Assembly (NCBI GenBank): GCA_964059195.1
Contig: CAXKWD010000007.1
Coordinates: 55,713,620 to 55,777,619 of the forward strand
Length of the DNA stretch: 64,000 bases
Source: Ectobius pallidus
Lineage: Eukaryota; Arthropoda; Insecta; Blattodea; Ectobiidae
Direction of reading: 5' to 3'
Shown here: one piece after another, positions 35,299 to 47,190 of the stretch
How positions within the stretch are numbered: position 1 is the stretch's first letter
How the letters are laid out: the number at the start of each line of letters is the position of its first letter
Translations under genes and position numbers: made by a program
Notes under the pieces: model-generated
Databases searched by the model: none
What the model was told of the DNA's origin: nothing
What the model saw: only the letters and a program-made list of their open reading frames with translations

Positions 35299-37172
35299 CC
35301 AAACATAGAATTCTCCTATATGCACATGCATTTATAGTATTAATTTGAAGATGCATACTGTTCTATAATTATTCTGAGGTTTTGTGCCACCATCCTTTTC
35401 TCTTCTTTTATGGGACTTAAAACAACCCCACAGTAAGGACAGTTCATCTGCTCAAAGTGTGTGTGTAGTTATGTGGGTACTACCCAAGATCAGTAAACTA
35501 TACAGGTTGCGTATTCCGGGATAGACCAATCGCAGCACTTGAGTGCATGACGTCACCAGATTCCAAATCTCGCAATTCCCAGTTCTTACTCAGTTTAGAA
35601 AATCTTACACCGCGTGATTAAACTCGTAACCTTTAATTAACCCTTGGTCAGATTCCTGTGAAATTTGTACAGAAATAATCTACACACATCAGCCCTACTG
35701 ATGGTTAAGACAGAGCATTAAAAAAGCGGACACAAATGTTTTTATTTCATTTTATAAACATCACCCGTTACATAAAATTCATGGAGGGAGAAGCAAATTT
35801 CACTATGCGACAATTTTTTGTATTGTTGTGTCCCGAAAAAACTTCAAGCGAGAAAGTTTTAGTGAAATAATTGAATTTTAATACAAATGAAGTTCCAGCC
35901 CTATACCTGGAATGGTTTACGAGTAATTGAGTGGTAATTATTCCGGGCGCTTCACTTGTCGGAATGATTTGTGACGACCGTGAAATGTTCAGGAAGAAGC
36001 ATATTTGACTATGCGACAATTTTGTTTATTTCTGTGACCAGAAAATGATTCAAGCATGTAAGCTTTAGGGAAATATTTGAATTTTATTATACATTAAGTA
36101 CCACGTTTATATCTTGAATGGTTTACGAGTAATAGAGTGGTAATTACTTCAGGCACTAAAGCTATGGGAACGGTACAGAGGTCTTTTTGTTCAATAAAAT
36201 AGACCTACTAGCAATTACGTAAAAATCCTTAAATATTTTAGTCGTGGACTCAATAATAAAGGATATTAACTGGCTACTTGTACCCATACTGAAAGATTGA
36301 CCCTTTGAAACTAAATTATTTTGGAAGACTTCAATAGACGCCCGCCTTGAAAACCTAAATACTTATAATTAATTATTTTTAATAAATCAATAAATTATAA
36401 AAGGAGTGCCGACATGAATACCTATAACAATATAAGTGAATAATAGTCGCAAAAAATTTAATAAAATATAATTTAGCCTGGTTAAATCCATGGGCCCTTT
36501 ACTCCGTGATCTACCGAGAGCTGTGAATACTAATCTTCAATAATTTCGTTCAGAAGAAACGCCAAATATTGCCTTGCTGCAGACTAATTTCCATTCCTCA
36601 ATAAAAATACGCTTTCCATTGCAATTAAAGAATTAATGTTCAATAATGATATTCTTCGGAGGTACCTTTTTATTTAGTCATCCCGACATAGCTGCGCATA
36701 TAAAGCCAAACAAAGTTCTGTAGTCCTAAAACCCCATGTAAATATGATTAATAACAATTACAATAATAATACTAATAAGAATAGTATAATATATCATTTA
36801 CCTTTTTCTCTTAGTTTTTTTCCCCCCCTTGGTAAATTCAGCAGTTCAGCTTTGAAATCCCTTTCGTAATTCTGCTCCGTGAAGTGCAAGGAACAAACTC
36901 TACTTGTATCAGGATTCCAAGAATCATTTCTTCGGAAGCAACAATCCATCACTTGCGAACATCTTTGATTTTTGGAAAGACGTGAAACGAAATGTTACAG
37001 TCAAGCTTCTTGCAATCTGAGAAATTACTGTTACACACTGCCGCAGCACATCTCTGGCCCGGCATAATGGTTCAGTTATCTGCACATTCTAAAGCACTTT
37101 CTAATTGTACTATTAAAAACAATATGTATTGGTAATCTCTATCCTAAAAGACTACGGTCAAGCGGCCGAGAT

Positions 37173-37215
37173 CAGTAGCTCAGGGGCGAATTCAGGGGGG
37201 GGGGGCTGAGGGGGC

Positions 37216-37265
<50 letters not shown>

Positions 37266-38663
37266 AACAGCCACAAAAAGATAAAAAAAATGCAGGTTCT
37301 AAAATATTAAAATTTTACAAGAAAATGAACTCAGAAGTGGACAAAAATTACAGGATCCTATAACAAGGCTTACTAGAACATAACTAGCAGATAAAAGTAT
37401 AAAAAATTGACCAAGTTTATTTTAAATTACACGTTTTATAGGAGCATGAAAAAAATTAATTCAGATGCACTTATCACTTCCTTATAGGCATACCATTTTT
37501 CTGGTTTCTCTGACGCCTTTTATTTTTTTAATGCATATAATGAACTTATTTTTTTACAAAGTAGACTACTTTTATACAGCTAAGGTTATTATTTTTAATG
37601 CAATTAATTTTTATATATTCCATATAAAATATCTTGAAATTTGATCAATATTTCATTACATATTTTCTTTAATTTTATACCTATGGGCATCATTGTTGTC
37701 TACTTTATGCATATATGCATGTAAAATTAGTGTAACAAATTTCAGCCTTCTATCTCTAATGGTTGTGGAGCTACCTAACAATATGTGTAAAATAAGAGTT
37801 ACCGGGAAATTCAATTTCAAGTTAATAGCGAATTTCTCATTTGACCTTTCTAAGGGCGTGGCTCAGAGCATGTAAACATATTTAAATATCCATTTAAATG
37901 CCACAAATAATTTCTAAACCTATATAAACTATATATCAATGGATGCAGAAAATTCAGCACAATTGTTTAGTGCTATTAACAAAAAAAACATAAATTTCAA
38001 AACATTTCACGTAAGTCATGCTAATATGTTGCACATAAGGGCACTTTAATTTCTCAGAAAGTAGACAGTTCAATTGCACATTTTTACTTATAGAAGATGA
38101 AATGCGTTATTCTAACGTGTTCAGTATAATTGTGTGTGATAATTAGGGCTCAGAGGTTGATGATTTGTCATCTATTTTCTGAGACATCACAGACAATGCA
38201 GGATGTAGTATAAGTTCGTCTTCCGTCAAAATGAACAATAATACCTTACTCATATTTTGCATTTTATTTTCTACCAGTCATTTTTAGGAAATGTTCATTC
38301 GTTCGTTACATTTTTTCCTATTTTGTCTTCAGAATGAACTTTTCCACCACTGTACACAAAGCAATCTCGTAATTCATTAATATAGTAAACATAATATTAA
38401 AGTAGTCAAATAACATACTTAAAATATTGTCCTTTGTTTATTATTATATTAATATGCTACTGTATATTCCCTTTTTTAGATATATATTTAGAAATATTGT
38501 CATATTTTAAATTTTTCATGTCATATTTTCATAAATTTTAGGTAATTTATTGGTCATTTTTAGGTGTTTTTAGATCATCAACTTCTGAACCCTAGGGACA
38601 TTAAAGTTAGGATTATCACAGCCCCTCCCGAAAATAAATCTTGGATACGCCCCTGCAGTAGCT
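37173..38663. mobile_element. hAT-like non-autonomous element with perfect 8-bp TSD
   Basis: Begins caggggcgaattcagg (37181) and ends with the complement of caggggcgtatccaag (38655). Flanked by perfect 8-bp repeats cagtagct (37173-37180, 38656-38663). A poly-G run and a (TA)n tract (37219-37260) lie near the left end. Interior AT-rich and non-coding. Confidence 0.82.
37217..37260. repeat. (TA)n tract
   Basis: About 22 uninterrupted TA units next to a poly-G run near the left end of the hAT-like element. Confidence 0.95.
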
Positions 38664-39861
38664 ACAAAAAGCCTTGTCAGCGGCACCATGCTCTCTACTG
38701 TCCTGCTCGAAGCGCCAAATCATTCAGACAGCTGGAAGCGCCCGGAATAATTACTACTCAATTACTCGTAAACCATTCGAGATATGGGGCTGGAACTTCA
38801 TTTGTATTAAAATTCAATTATTTCACTAAAACTTTCTCGTTTGAAGTTTTTTCGGGACACAAAAATACAAAAAATTGTCGCATAGTGAAATTTGCTTCTC
38901 CCTCCATGAATTTTGTGTAACGGGTGATGTTTATAAAATGAAATAAAAACATTTGTGTCCGTTTTTTTTAAGACTCTGTTTTAACCATCAGTAGGGCTGA
39001 TGTATGTAGATTATTTCTGTATAAATTTCACAGGAATCCAACAAAGGGTTAATTAAAGGTTAGGAGTTTAAACACGCGGTGTAAGATTTTCTAAACTGAG
39101 TAAAAACTGGGAATTGCGAGATTTGGAATCTGGTGACGTCATACACTCGCCTGCTCGCCGCAACCCCCTGTCCTATAAACTCGCCGGAATATGCTACCTC
39201 TGTAGTTTGCAAGCCTTGGGTACTACCCGCGTGCGATTTCTTGGGTGCTTGGCTCCTCATTCAGTAGGTTTTGTTCAATTCCATAGGCAGAGCTACCAAC
39301 ATTGAAACACGAAGTATGCTATACACCCTGACATGTAGTGCCTTCAATACTAAGCTTTCATTCTCTCTCAGGATCCTTATTTATTTATTTACATTATCTT
39401 TTCTAACGCATGGAAAAAATACAATTTTGCGAATTGCTGGTTTCACAAACACATTGTCGTACATCCAGCACTTTCCCGACCTCTTTAAGAATTCCGTATG
39501 TGTTAATTTCTGACACTCCCGTGAACTCTGATGTCATTTTCATGGACTGAAAGTTGAGCGAACTTTTCACAAAACATATTAAATTTGTTTAAAATTAGGC
39601 CTACAGATTTCTCCAGTTTTAGATGCCTTACCTCTCTTATGTTTTACGACACGAAATGGTGAAGCATGTTCTGCTAAGACTCTTCTTTATGCTTAAAACT
39701 AGTCATCCAGTATAAAAATATTGAGCCTATATTACCGTATTTGCCGGCGTATAAGACACACTTTTTTCTTTGAAAATAAGTCTGAAAAACGGGGTGCTTA
39801 TTATACGTCGATACTCAGTTTTTTATTACATTCATTTCTCGAAATTTCCTCTGTTCGGAGT

Positions 39862-41042
39862 TACCCTGTATATACTTGAATACTACCTGCATATTTTTTT
39901 AAAAATCGCAGAGAAAAATTGGGCTGCGGGTATTATTTGAATACTGGACTCCTCTCATCTGAATTTTGACATTTTATACCATATCGACTCAATATAATCA
40001 GTGATGGGAAGTAATTTAGTAAAAGTAATCGGATTACAGTAACAATTCCTTTTTTTGTCCCATTTATTTGTAATCAATACTTTTTGAAAAATGTAATTTA
40101 TACTTGTAATTTACTTCTGGAAATAAATTTGTAATTGTTACAATTTACTAGTCGTTAGTATTAGTATCATTCTCGCTTGCAGTATCATCATCATTACTGT
40201 TTTTGCAACTAATTTCCAAATTAGAGTTAATATTAACAAAAAGTCACTCAATGTTTCCAAAAATATTCTCATTGAAGGTTTTTTTTGTTTGTTTGTTTGT
40301 TTATTTGTTTGTTTTTTGTTCATTTATAATTTTGGCTTGTCCCCTAAACATACCATAAACAAGGAAGTTTTAGGTACTGCCATTTTGTAAAGTAATTGTA
40401 AATGTAATTGTAATTTTACTTATTACTTATTAAAAAAGTAATTTGTAATTGTAATTAAGTAAAATGTCTCTCAGGTAATTGTAATTCAACCCAATTACTT
40501 TCTTTTTGTACTTTTCCCATCACTGAATATAATACAATGCTTTGTAGTAGCCCCACAATATAGTATAACAGTAGTGAAGCTGGAATGAAAGGAAAATGTG
40601 ACAAAGAAGACGCTTTTTTATTCACATGGTCCACCAGTCTGAAACAAAGCTTTACACATACAGATGCCAAGGAAACAGTGCAGTACAAGCAAAACCACTA
40701 ATTCGGGGAAAGTTCGGTGAATTTCCATACGACTTTGACCTTGGGTCAGACGCACGTCATCGCATATGGATTCCCGCTGAACAGCTGAATTGAGAGTGTT
40801 GTTGTTGTTGAAAGTCTTACGCTGTGCATCTAAGAAGGCTGTTACCATGCATGTTATTTTAGCCTACCATATTTAATTCTTTTATGATATGTAATGTTAA
40901 TTATAACTTTAATTAAGAATGAAACTGGCAAAATAATTTTATATTTGGGCCTATAGATTTTTTTTTTTTTGTCCAGATTTCGTTTCGAAAAATTTGGGTG
41001 CGGATATTATTTGGGGGTGGGTAGTATTCAGGTATATACGGT
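39862..41042. mobile_element. Middle TIR element of the nest
   Basis: Left end accctgtatatacttgaata with ggctgcgggtattatttg about 70 bp in; right end, on the other strand, accgtatatacctgaatac with ccaaataatatccgcaccca. These are long imperfect inverted termini. Non-coding. Confidence 0.55.
39991..40533. mobile_element. Inner hAT-like MITE with perfect 8-bp TSD
   Basis: Termini cagtgatgggaagtaa (39999) and the complement of cagtgatgggaaaagt (ending 40525) are flanked by aataaat-like perfect repeats aatataat (39991-39998, 40526-40533). Interior is rich in gtaat/attac words, with a (TTTG)n run at 40279-40320. CAGTGATGGG-type ends with 8-bp duplication fit hAT MITEs. Confidence 0.85.
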
Positions 41043-41744
41043 ATGTGATTTTTTTTCTTGTGTCCTTGCTGAGTGTGGGAATATTACAGTTACGTAGAGT
41101 TGTATTACTTTATATTTAAAATACTGTAAATTCATTATAATCAGTAATAAAGTTTTATCCATAAAAATGGGGGTGCGTATTATAGGCCGGTAAGCCAGCA
41201 AATACGGTATATAATATTCTATTCCCGGGTTATTTGATAACCACACCCTTAAGACGTGTAATTAATTGTTATGCAATACCGTCACCACGTTATATTATTG
41301 CACTGTATTAAAATCTTTTATATTAAATGATACTACAATAAAATATGAGGATGATTCATCGTACTTAATTATCCAGTTCGGCATCCAATTTATTGTTTGT
41401 CCACATGCCTACGCAGTTGATGTGCGCTTACTATATGCGCGATTCTGCTGAAATGTGGTTTCTTTGGTTGACAACACTGCAGAAAGACTGGCGGACTAGC
41501 TATGTTTTCTCCCCCCCCCCAACCCTTGCTTCCCTGTAAAACCAGCGCCCAAGAAATCGCATGCTGGTAGTATGTATGTTTCCTAGACAAATCTACATTT
41601 CTTGAACAATTTGCATGAAATTTTGCACACTTACCCAGTTAAGCCCGGAAAGTAACATGGTCAACATTAAAATTCAAAGAAACCACTCCTTCCCTTGAAA
41701 ATTGATATAATTTCTGAGAATATTATACTGAATTAATGGAAATG

Positions 41745-42190
41745 AAATTCGGTTGTCATGTCAACAGTGTATTGTTTACTGTGTTCACATAGGGCTTTGG
41801 GAGCTACATAATACTGGGCTTTAACAAATTCTGATGCTATCGATGTAATACATTGGTGAAAATAATTAACGAAGAATGAAACCCAAGAAAATAAAACATA
41901 ATATGATGCAGCCACATAACTTTCTCTACCCTTGACATGGAACATATCATTTTCTCACTTCACATATTTATGTAGAATAAGAGGTCATATTGCAGGGACT
42001 GCTTAATCCAGCCTGAGTGTGTGCCGAGTATGCTACAGCAGAAGTCTGTATAAAAATCTTATCAACTGATACGTTATTCATAGCTGTAGGCTTTGTATTA
42101 GTTGAGAAATAGGGATGTTTATCATAAGTCCTAAGAATCTAAAAGAAGACAAAATAGGATGGAACATTGTCAGTCCTATGCCTGCAGTAT
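41745..42190. repeat. Unclassified dispersed repeat, copy 2
   Basis: Direct-orientation counterpart of 7380-8050 (gtgttcacatagggctttgg near 41778, ataactttctctacccttg near 41918, gtaggctttgtattagttg near 42087). Diverged, shorter, with no termini or coding frame recognised. Confidence 0.55.
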
Positions 42191-43510
42191 ATTATGTCCC
42201 AGGTTTTTGGGGAGGAAAGTATGAAAGTGATATTGAATTTCATTTTTATTTCAGCCACGAAACGGTTGTATGGTAACATGAGACTGAGAAATAAAATTTT
42301 TGCAAAGACAATACAATCCTATGTAACCGAAATTTTTGTTTCTTCTTATTTCAACCCCTCCCAGGCATGGTGTGTAGAAGCAATGGAATGCAAAATTTGA
42401 TATCCTCTATAAGCCATAAAAACTATATCTAGCATTTTCTGAGGGAATAGTTTGAGTGTGTTAAGTCTTTCTTCCTCATTTCAAATTCTACATACATATT
42501 GTATAAGGACCTAGAGTTTGAAAATCAGAAGTGTTTCATAAATTAATTTCAAATTACAAAATACAAAACCTGGGTGATGCTGGGTTTTTTAAGCTAGTCT
42601 AATTAATAAAAGGTAGTGTTTGTCTGCCTCTCTGTCTTCCTTCCTTTCTGTCTGTTTTACATGATGCCCAGCAAATCTACTAAATGGGTCAAACCATACC
42701 AAGTGGTCCAGGAAAAAAATAATCAGTTGCTTGACCATCTCAGAAAAAATTTATATTTGCTGGATGAATTCCCCAATGTTTGGTAGTTAAAAAATATTTT
42801 TAAAAAATATTTATTGCTTATTGTTTTGAAACGGCAGCCATTTTTGTTCCAGGCCGCATGCGTTTTTTGGCATTTGTAAGCATCTGCATTTTTTTAAATT
42901 TTTCAGTAGTGGATTGTCCTAAGCCTTTCAGATAAAATGCATTTAGTTCAACACACTCTGGCCTACAAATTAACATCATTATCACTTAGCTGAATGTATT
43001 CTTTAATATATTTTTAATAGTTCAAAGTTCTCAGCTACAAATTAAAAAAACTCAATTTTTGAACAGTATTTTTCCAAAAAAAGAGTGACTTCTCAGCTTT
43101 AATATTTTTTGTGCTATTACTCTGTATAGTATAGTTACTTTTTATAGAGTATGAATGGTGTGCAGCTTACACTTAAAAAATTACACTATTTTAAAAAAGG
43201 GATTTTTTGAATTTTTCCATTTTCTGGCCTGCAATATCTTTGTTGGGGGACCAGATAAAAATCTGAAAATTACACAGTTAATAGATCTTTATGATATTAA
43301 ACTTCAGTATAAATTACAACTTTGAGATTCAATTGGAAGTATGGAAAAAAAAATTACAAACATGAGTCAAAAATACGTTTTTTAACATCTGCGATATCTA
43401 GGCTAATGGAATAAAATATATCAATTACAGTATATAATTTAATCATATCTATGATTACTTATTTTTTTTATTGAAAATGAGTCAACTACTTACATTATAT
43501 TGTTATCATG

Positions 43511-44007
43511 TTATTTGTTTTTAGTACATCGCTCATTGAACATTTGAGAAATTTCTTCACTCAGTTTGGGTGTGAGATTAAAAGTTCGCCCAGTCACAGT
43601 TGTAAATTCCATGGGAGACAGCTTCTCAACTTTTTTAAAAGATGTCCTTGGTCCTGGAGGGTGGTAAAAAAAACATGCACATCTTGGTTTTGACAATCAA
43701 TATTATCAACTTCGGCAATCCACCACTGTTCATCGTAAACACAAGCCACTATGTCTTTATTTTGAAGAGCCAGTTGTACAAGTTTTCCACACTGATGAAG
43801 TCCACTATCAGGCGATGTTGATGTGATCTTACACTTCAGCAAGTCGTGTGAATGGGGTACAAAACAATGAAAATATTGAGTGCCTTTAATCTTCTGACAA
43901 GTGTTGAACCTTTCCTTCAAGACATTGGCATAGACTTCTTGTATTTCCTCACATTTTACAAAACCATAGGTAATTCCTTTTATAAGTTCTTTACAGAATT
44001 TAAACAT
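43511..44007 (-). pseudogene. Coding remnant in the left hairpin arm, unknown family
   Basis: The - strand reads CEEIQEVYANVLKERFNTC, SHDLLKCKITSTSPDSGLHQ, CGKLVQLALQNKDIVACVYD, EQWWIAEVDNIDCQNQDVHV, then after a one-base shift in a poly-A/T run FFYHPPGPRTSFKK and FTTVTGRTFNLTPKLSEEIS to a stop at 43511. The YDxxWW...DV...F.HPPGP pattern resembles a small beta-barrel/Tudor-like module seen in many arthropod and cnidarian repeat-associated proteins. I do not know its function. It has no recognisable start and is a 3'-terminal piece. Confidence 0.55.
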
Positions 44008-44159
44008 CTCTTGAGGTGTTATGACATGATTGTCATCGGTCCTCTGCAGGTCCTATGTTTTTGTATAATGTGAGGAAATTCAAGAAGTCTATGCCAATGT
44101 CTTGAAGAAAGGTTCAACACTTGTCAGAACATTAAAGGCACTCGATCTTTTCTTTGTTT

Positions 44160-44510
44160 TGTACCCCATTCACACGACTTGCTGAAGTGTAAGATCACAT
44201 CAATATCGCCTGATAGTGAACTTCATCAGTGTGGAAAACTTGTACAACTGGCTCTTCAAAATAAAGGCATAGTGGCTTGTGTTTACGATGAACAGTGGTG
44301 GATTGCCGAAGTTGATAATATTGATTGTCAAAACCAAGATGTGCATGTTTTTTTTTACCACCCTCCAGGACCAAGGACATCTTTTTAAAAAGTTGAGAAG
44401 CTGTCTCCCATGGAATTTACAACTGTGACTGGGCGAACTTTAAATCTCACACCCAAACTGAGTGAAGAAATTTCTCAAATGTTCAATGAGCGATATACTA
44501 AAAACAAATA
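44160..44510 (+). pseudogene. Coding remnant in the right hairpin arm (inverted copy)
   Basis: The same protein piece on the + strand: LLKCKITSISPDSELHQCGK, LVQLALQNKGIVACVYDEQ, WWIAEVDNIDCQNQDVHVFF, then YHPPGPRTSF, a stop, and KVEKLSPMEFTTVTGRTFN to NERYTKNK. The stop at 44388 replaces a Lys codon by a single-base change relative to the left arm. Differences from the left copy are few, implying recent duplication or gene conversion. Confidence 0.55.
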
Positions 44511-45448
44511 ACATGATAACACCATACTGTAAGTAGTTGGCTCATTTTCAATAAAAAAAATAAGTAATCATAGATATGATTAAATTATTTACTGTAATTG
44601 ACATATTTTATTCCATTAGCCTAGATATCGCAGATGTTAAAAAACGTATTTTTGACTCATGTTTATAATTTTTTTTTCCATACTTCCAATTGAATCTCAA
44701 AGTTGTAATTTATACTGAAGTTTAATATCATAAAGATCTATTAACTGTGTAATTTTCAGATTTTTATCTGGTCCCCCAACAAAGATATTACAGGCCAGAA
44801 AATGGAAAAATTCAAAAAATCCCTTTTTTAAAATAGTGTAATTTTTTAAGTGTAAGCTGCTCACCATTGATACTCTATAAAAAGTAACTATACTATACAG
44901 AGTAATAGCACAAAAAATATTAAAGCTGAGAAGTTACTCTTTGTTTGGAAAAATACTGTTCAAAAATTGAGTTTTTTTAATTTGTAGCTGAGAACTTTGA
45001 ACTATTAAAAATATATTAAAGAATACATTCAGCTAAGTGATAATGATGTTAATTTGTAGGCCAGAGTGTGTTGAACTAAATGCATTTTATCTGAAAGGCT
45101 TAGGACAATCCACTACTGAATAATTTTAAAAAATGCAGATGCTTGCAAATGCCAAAAAACGCATGCGGCCTGGAACAAAAATGGCTGCCGTTTCAAAATA
45201 ATAAACAATAAAAAATTTAAAAAAATATTTTTGTGACCACTAAACATTGGGGAACTAACCCAGCAAAGATCAAATTTTTCTGAGATGGTCAAGCAACCAG
45301 TGCTGGACCACTTGGTATGGATTGACCCAAATGCAGAGATCTGAAATTTTACATGTACCAGTAGATGGACTGAAGGGTGGCTGAATGCACCTCGAAGCCA
45401 GATTTTGTTATTTTCGCTTTCGTTCACAAGTAATGTGTGATAAAACTG

Positions 45449-45474
45449 TTTTTTTTTTTTTTTTTTTTTTTTCC
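45449..45474 (+). repeat. Poly-T run
   Basis: An uninterrupted run of about 26 T followed by cccccagg. Could be the poly-A tail of a - strand retroposed sequence; no source recognised. Confidence 0.7.
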
Positions 45475-45959
45475 CCCAGGCTGTGCTTTTTAGTCATGGA
45501 ATGCACTTCAAAGCTGGATTTTTAGCTGTTTCATTAATTACACTGTTAAACACACATTTTGTGACATGGACATTTTTAGGTGTTTCCGATGTATTGAGGC
45601 ACCCTAATAACAAATCTAAAAACAGAAATTGCCTATCACCCACGGATTTTTAGTAACAAGCGTTTCTTTTTTAAATATAACAAAAAACAGCAATCATTTC
45701 AACAGTTTTGTGAGTCACTGTATGCATATTTTACCACTTCGTGTAATGTATGTATCAGCAGTGTGTTAAGACAAGTTCATTCCAGTATATTAAATGCAAG
45801 AAGTATGCACCCAAATGAGATTGTGCATTAGTAGGCATTTACCCGCGTATGAAGTTACTGCATTTCCTATGTCGTCTTTACTAACGTGTTTGTGTTCTAC
45901 ATATTTGGTTTATTTTTATTATTGTACTGTGATTGACTGTGAATTAACAAGTCAATACA

Positions 45960-47190
45960 ATGCCTAGGCAGTGTGTAAATAATGTCAACAGTTTTTGTTA
46001 TGATGAGTGTGAAAAAATAACTTTTAAATCGCAAAAACGTAATTTCACTCAACTTGTGCGAAGAGCTTACGAACTTTATTTCGGAGTTAAAGTAGGAGAT
46101 CAAGATAAGTCATGGGTCCCTCACATATGTTAAAAGACTTGTATAACATTGTTAACAGGTTGATTGAAAGGTGAAAAAGTAATGTGCGATTTGCAGTACC
46201 AATAGTGTGGAGAGAACCAAAAGACCATCCAACAGATTGTTACTTTTGCCTCACTAAAATACAGGGCATCGGACTGAAGTCCAAGGATGCTGTGCAATAT
46301 CAAAATTTACCATCAGCCTGGCCCGTCGAACATAGTGAAGAACTTCCTATCCCAAACCCACCAGAATTGTGGAGTTTGGACGAAGAAGAATGTGCTGGTG
46401 ATACACCTGATGTTGTGCAATTCGCACAGGAAATCGACAATGATCCAGAGTTTCAAGTACCAAAATGTTCAACAAAGCCACATCTGATTTCAAAAGCTGA
46501 ACTTAATGATTTAGTTCAAGATTTAAAACTAGCAAAATCACAGTCAGAACTCCTAGCATCTAGATTAAAAGGATGGAATCTCCTCGAACGTGACGTACAT
46601 ATAACTGACTTTCGAAATCATCAAAAATAACTTACACATTATTTCGCTCAAGAAGGGATTTTGGTATAGGCTACTGCACGGATGTTGACAACTTATTTGA
46701 TGCGTTGGGCAGGAACATGAACCAAGCAATTTGCGCCTATTTACTGATTCTTCTAAACTTAGCTTAAAAACATTAGATCGGAACGGAAGGGGGTTCTTGT
46801 ATCTGAAACAGAAATTTCCGAGAGTTAGTGAGGCAAAAATTAAAGAGGGCATGTTTGTGGGACTGCAAGTACGAGAAGTTATGAAAGATGGCAAAAATTA
46901 ACAATTTTCTTGGATATGTCAAAGCTGAAAACTACAAATACCTTATGACTGAATTACTTAGTGCCTACAGCGAAATAGGATGTAACATGTCATTAAAAAT
47001 TCACTTTCTGGATGCTCACCTCGATTTCTTTTCTGAAAATTTGGGTGCCATAAGCGACGAACATGGGGAACAATTCCACCAGGACGTTGCAGCTATGGAA
47101 AAGCGATACCAAGGCAAATGGAGTTCTAGTTTGCTTGCTGATTACTGCTGGACATTAATTCGAGATGCCGCAGTGACAAAATATCGCTAA
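45960..47190 (+). pseudogene. Relic of the unnamed transposase-like family, copy B
   Basis: Begins with MPRQCVNNVNSFCYDECEK (45960) and FGVKVGDQDKSWVPHIC, a Cys-rich N-terminus, shifts frame near 46132, then runs open from 46184: FAVPIVWREPKDHPTDCYFC, LPSAWPVEHSEELPIPNPPE, KAELNDLVQDLKLAKSQSEL and LKGWNLLERDVHITDF to a stop at 46628. After a decayed zone and an internal deletion it resumes at 46888: NFLGYVKAENYKYLMTE, IGCNMSLKIHFLDAHLDFF, DEHGEQFHQDVAAMEKRYQG and LADYCWTLIRD to 47190. It lines up with copy A (28715-30075) but keeps the N-terminus and lacks the middle, so together the relics outline a protein of several hundred residues. Confidence 0.7.

Larger units (their letters stand above)
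35475..39228. mobile_element. Mutator-like element copy 2, about 490-bp TIRs, 11-bp direct repeats
   Basis: Long inverted arms 35486-35970 and 38715-39217 share gacgtcaccagattccaaat, ctcgcaattcccagtt, ttaattaaccctt and gactatgcgacaatttt blocks. The same 11-mer gggtactaccc occurs directly repeated outside both arms (35475-35485, 39218-39228). Long TIRs with a 9-11 bp duplication are typical of Mutator-like elements. The interior matches the element at 3954-5999. No transposase frame. It is interrupted by a hAT-like element. Confidence 0.72.
39735..41213. mobile_element. Outer TIR element of a three-level nest
   Basis: Left terminus accgtatttgccggcgtat (39735) pairs with the right terminus atacgcaccccca/ggcttac...gcaaatacggt (ending about 41208); both ends share accgtatttgc and a tataa(g/t)acgcac-like block. 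The target duplication is unclear because the flanks are AT-rich. It contains the elements at 39862-41042 and 39991-40533. Confidence 0.55.
42685..45329. repeat. Near-perfect inverted repeat, 1.27-kb arms, about 100-bp loop
   Basis: The left arm (42685-43962) is the reverse complement of the right arm (44066-45329) along its whole length. Examples: gggtcaaaccataccaagtg against cacttggtatggattgaccc; ggcctacaaattaacatcat against atgatgttaatttgtaggcc; cttcggcaatccaccactgt against acagtggtggattgccgaag. Mismatches are few by eye. In SECp43 pre-mRNA it would fold into a long double-stranded hairpin. Each arm carries the same partial coding sequence pointing outward from the loop (next entries). No TIR-type target duplication was seen. 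Confidence 0.9.

Noticed and set aside
38564..38920. 118-residue + strand frame
   Set aside because: Spans the hAT right end and the Mutator-like arm; the same arm gives a similar antisense frame at 35768-36019, so it is a repeat shadow.
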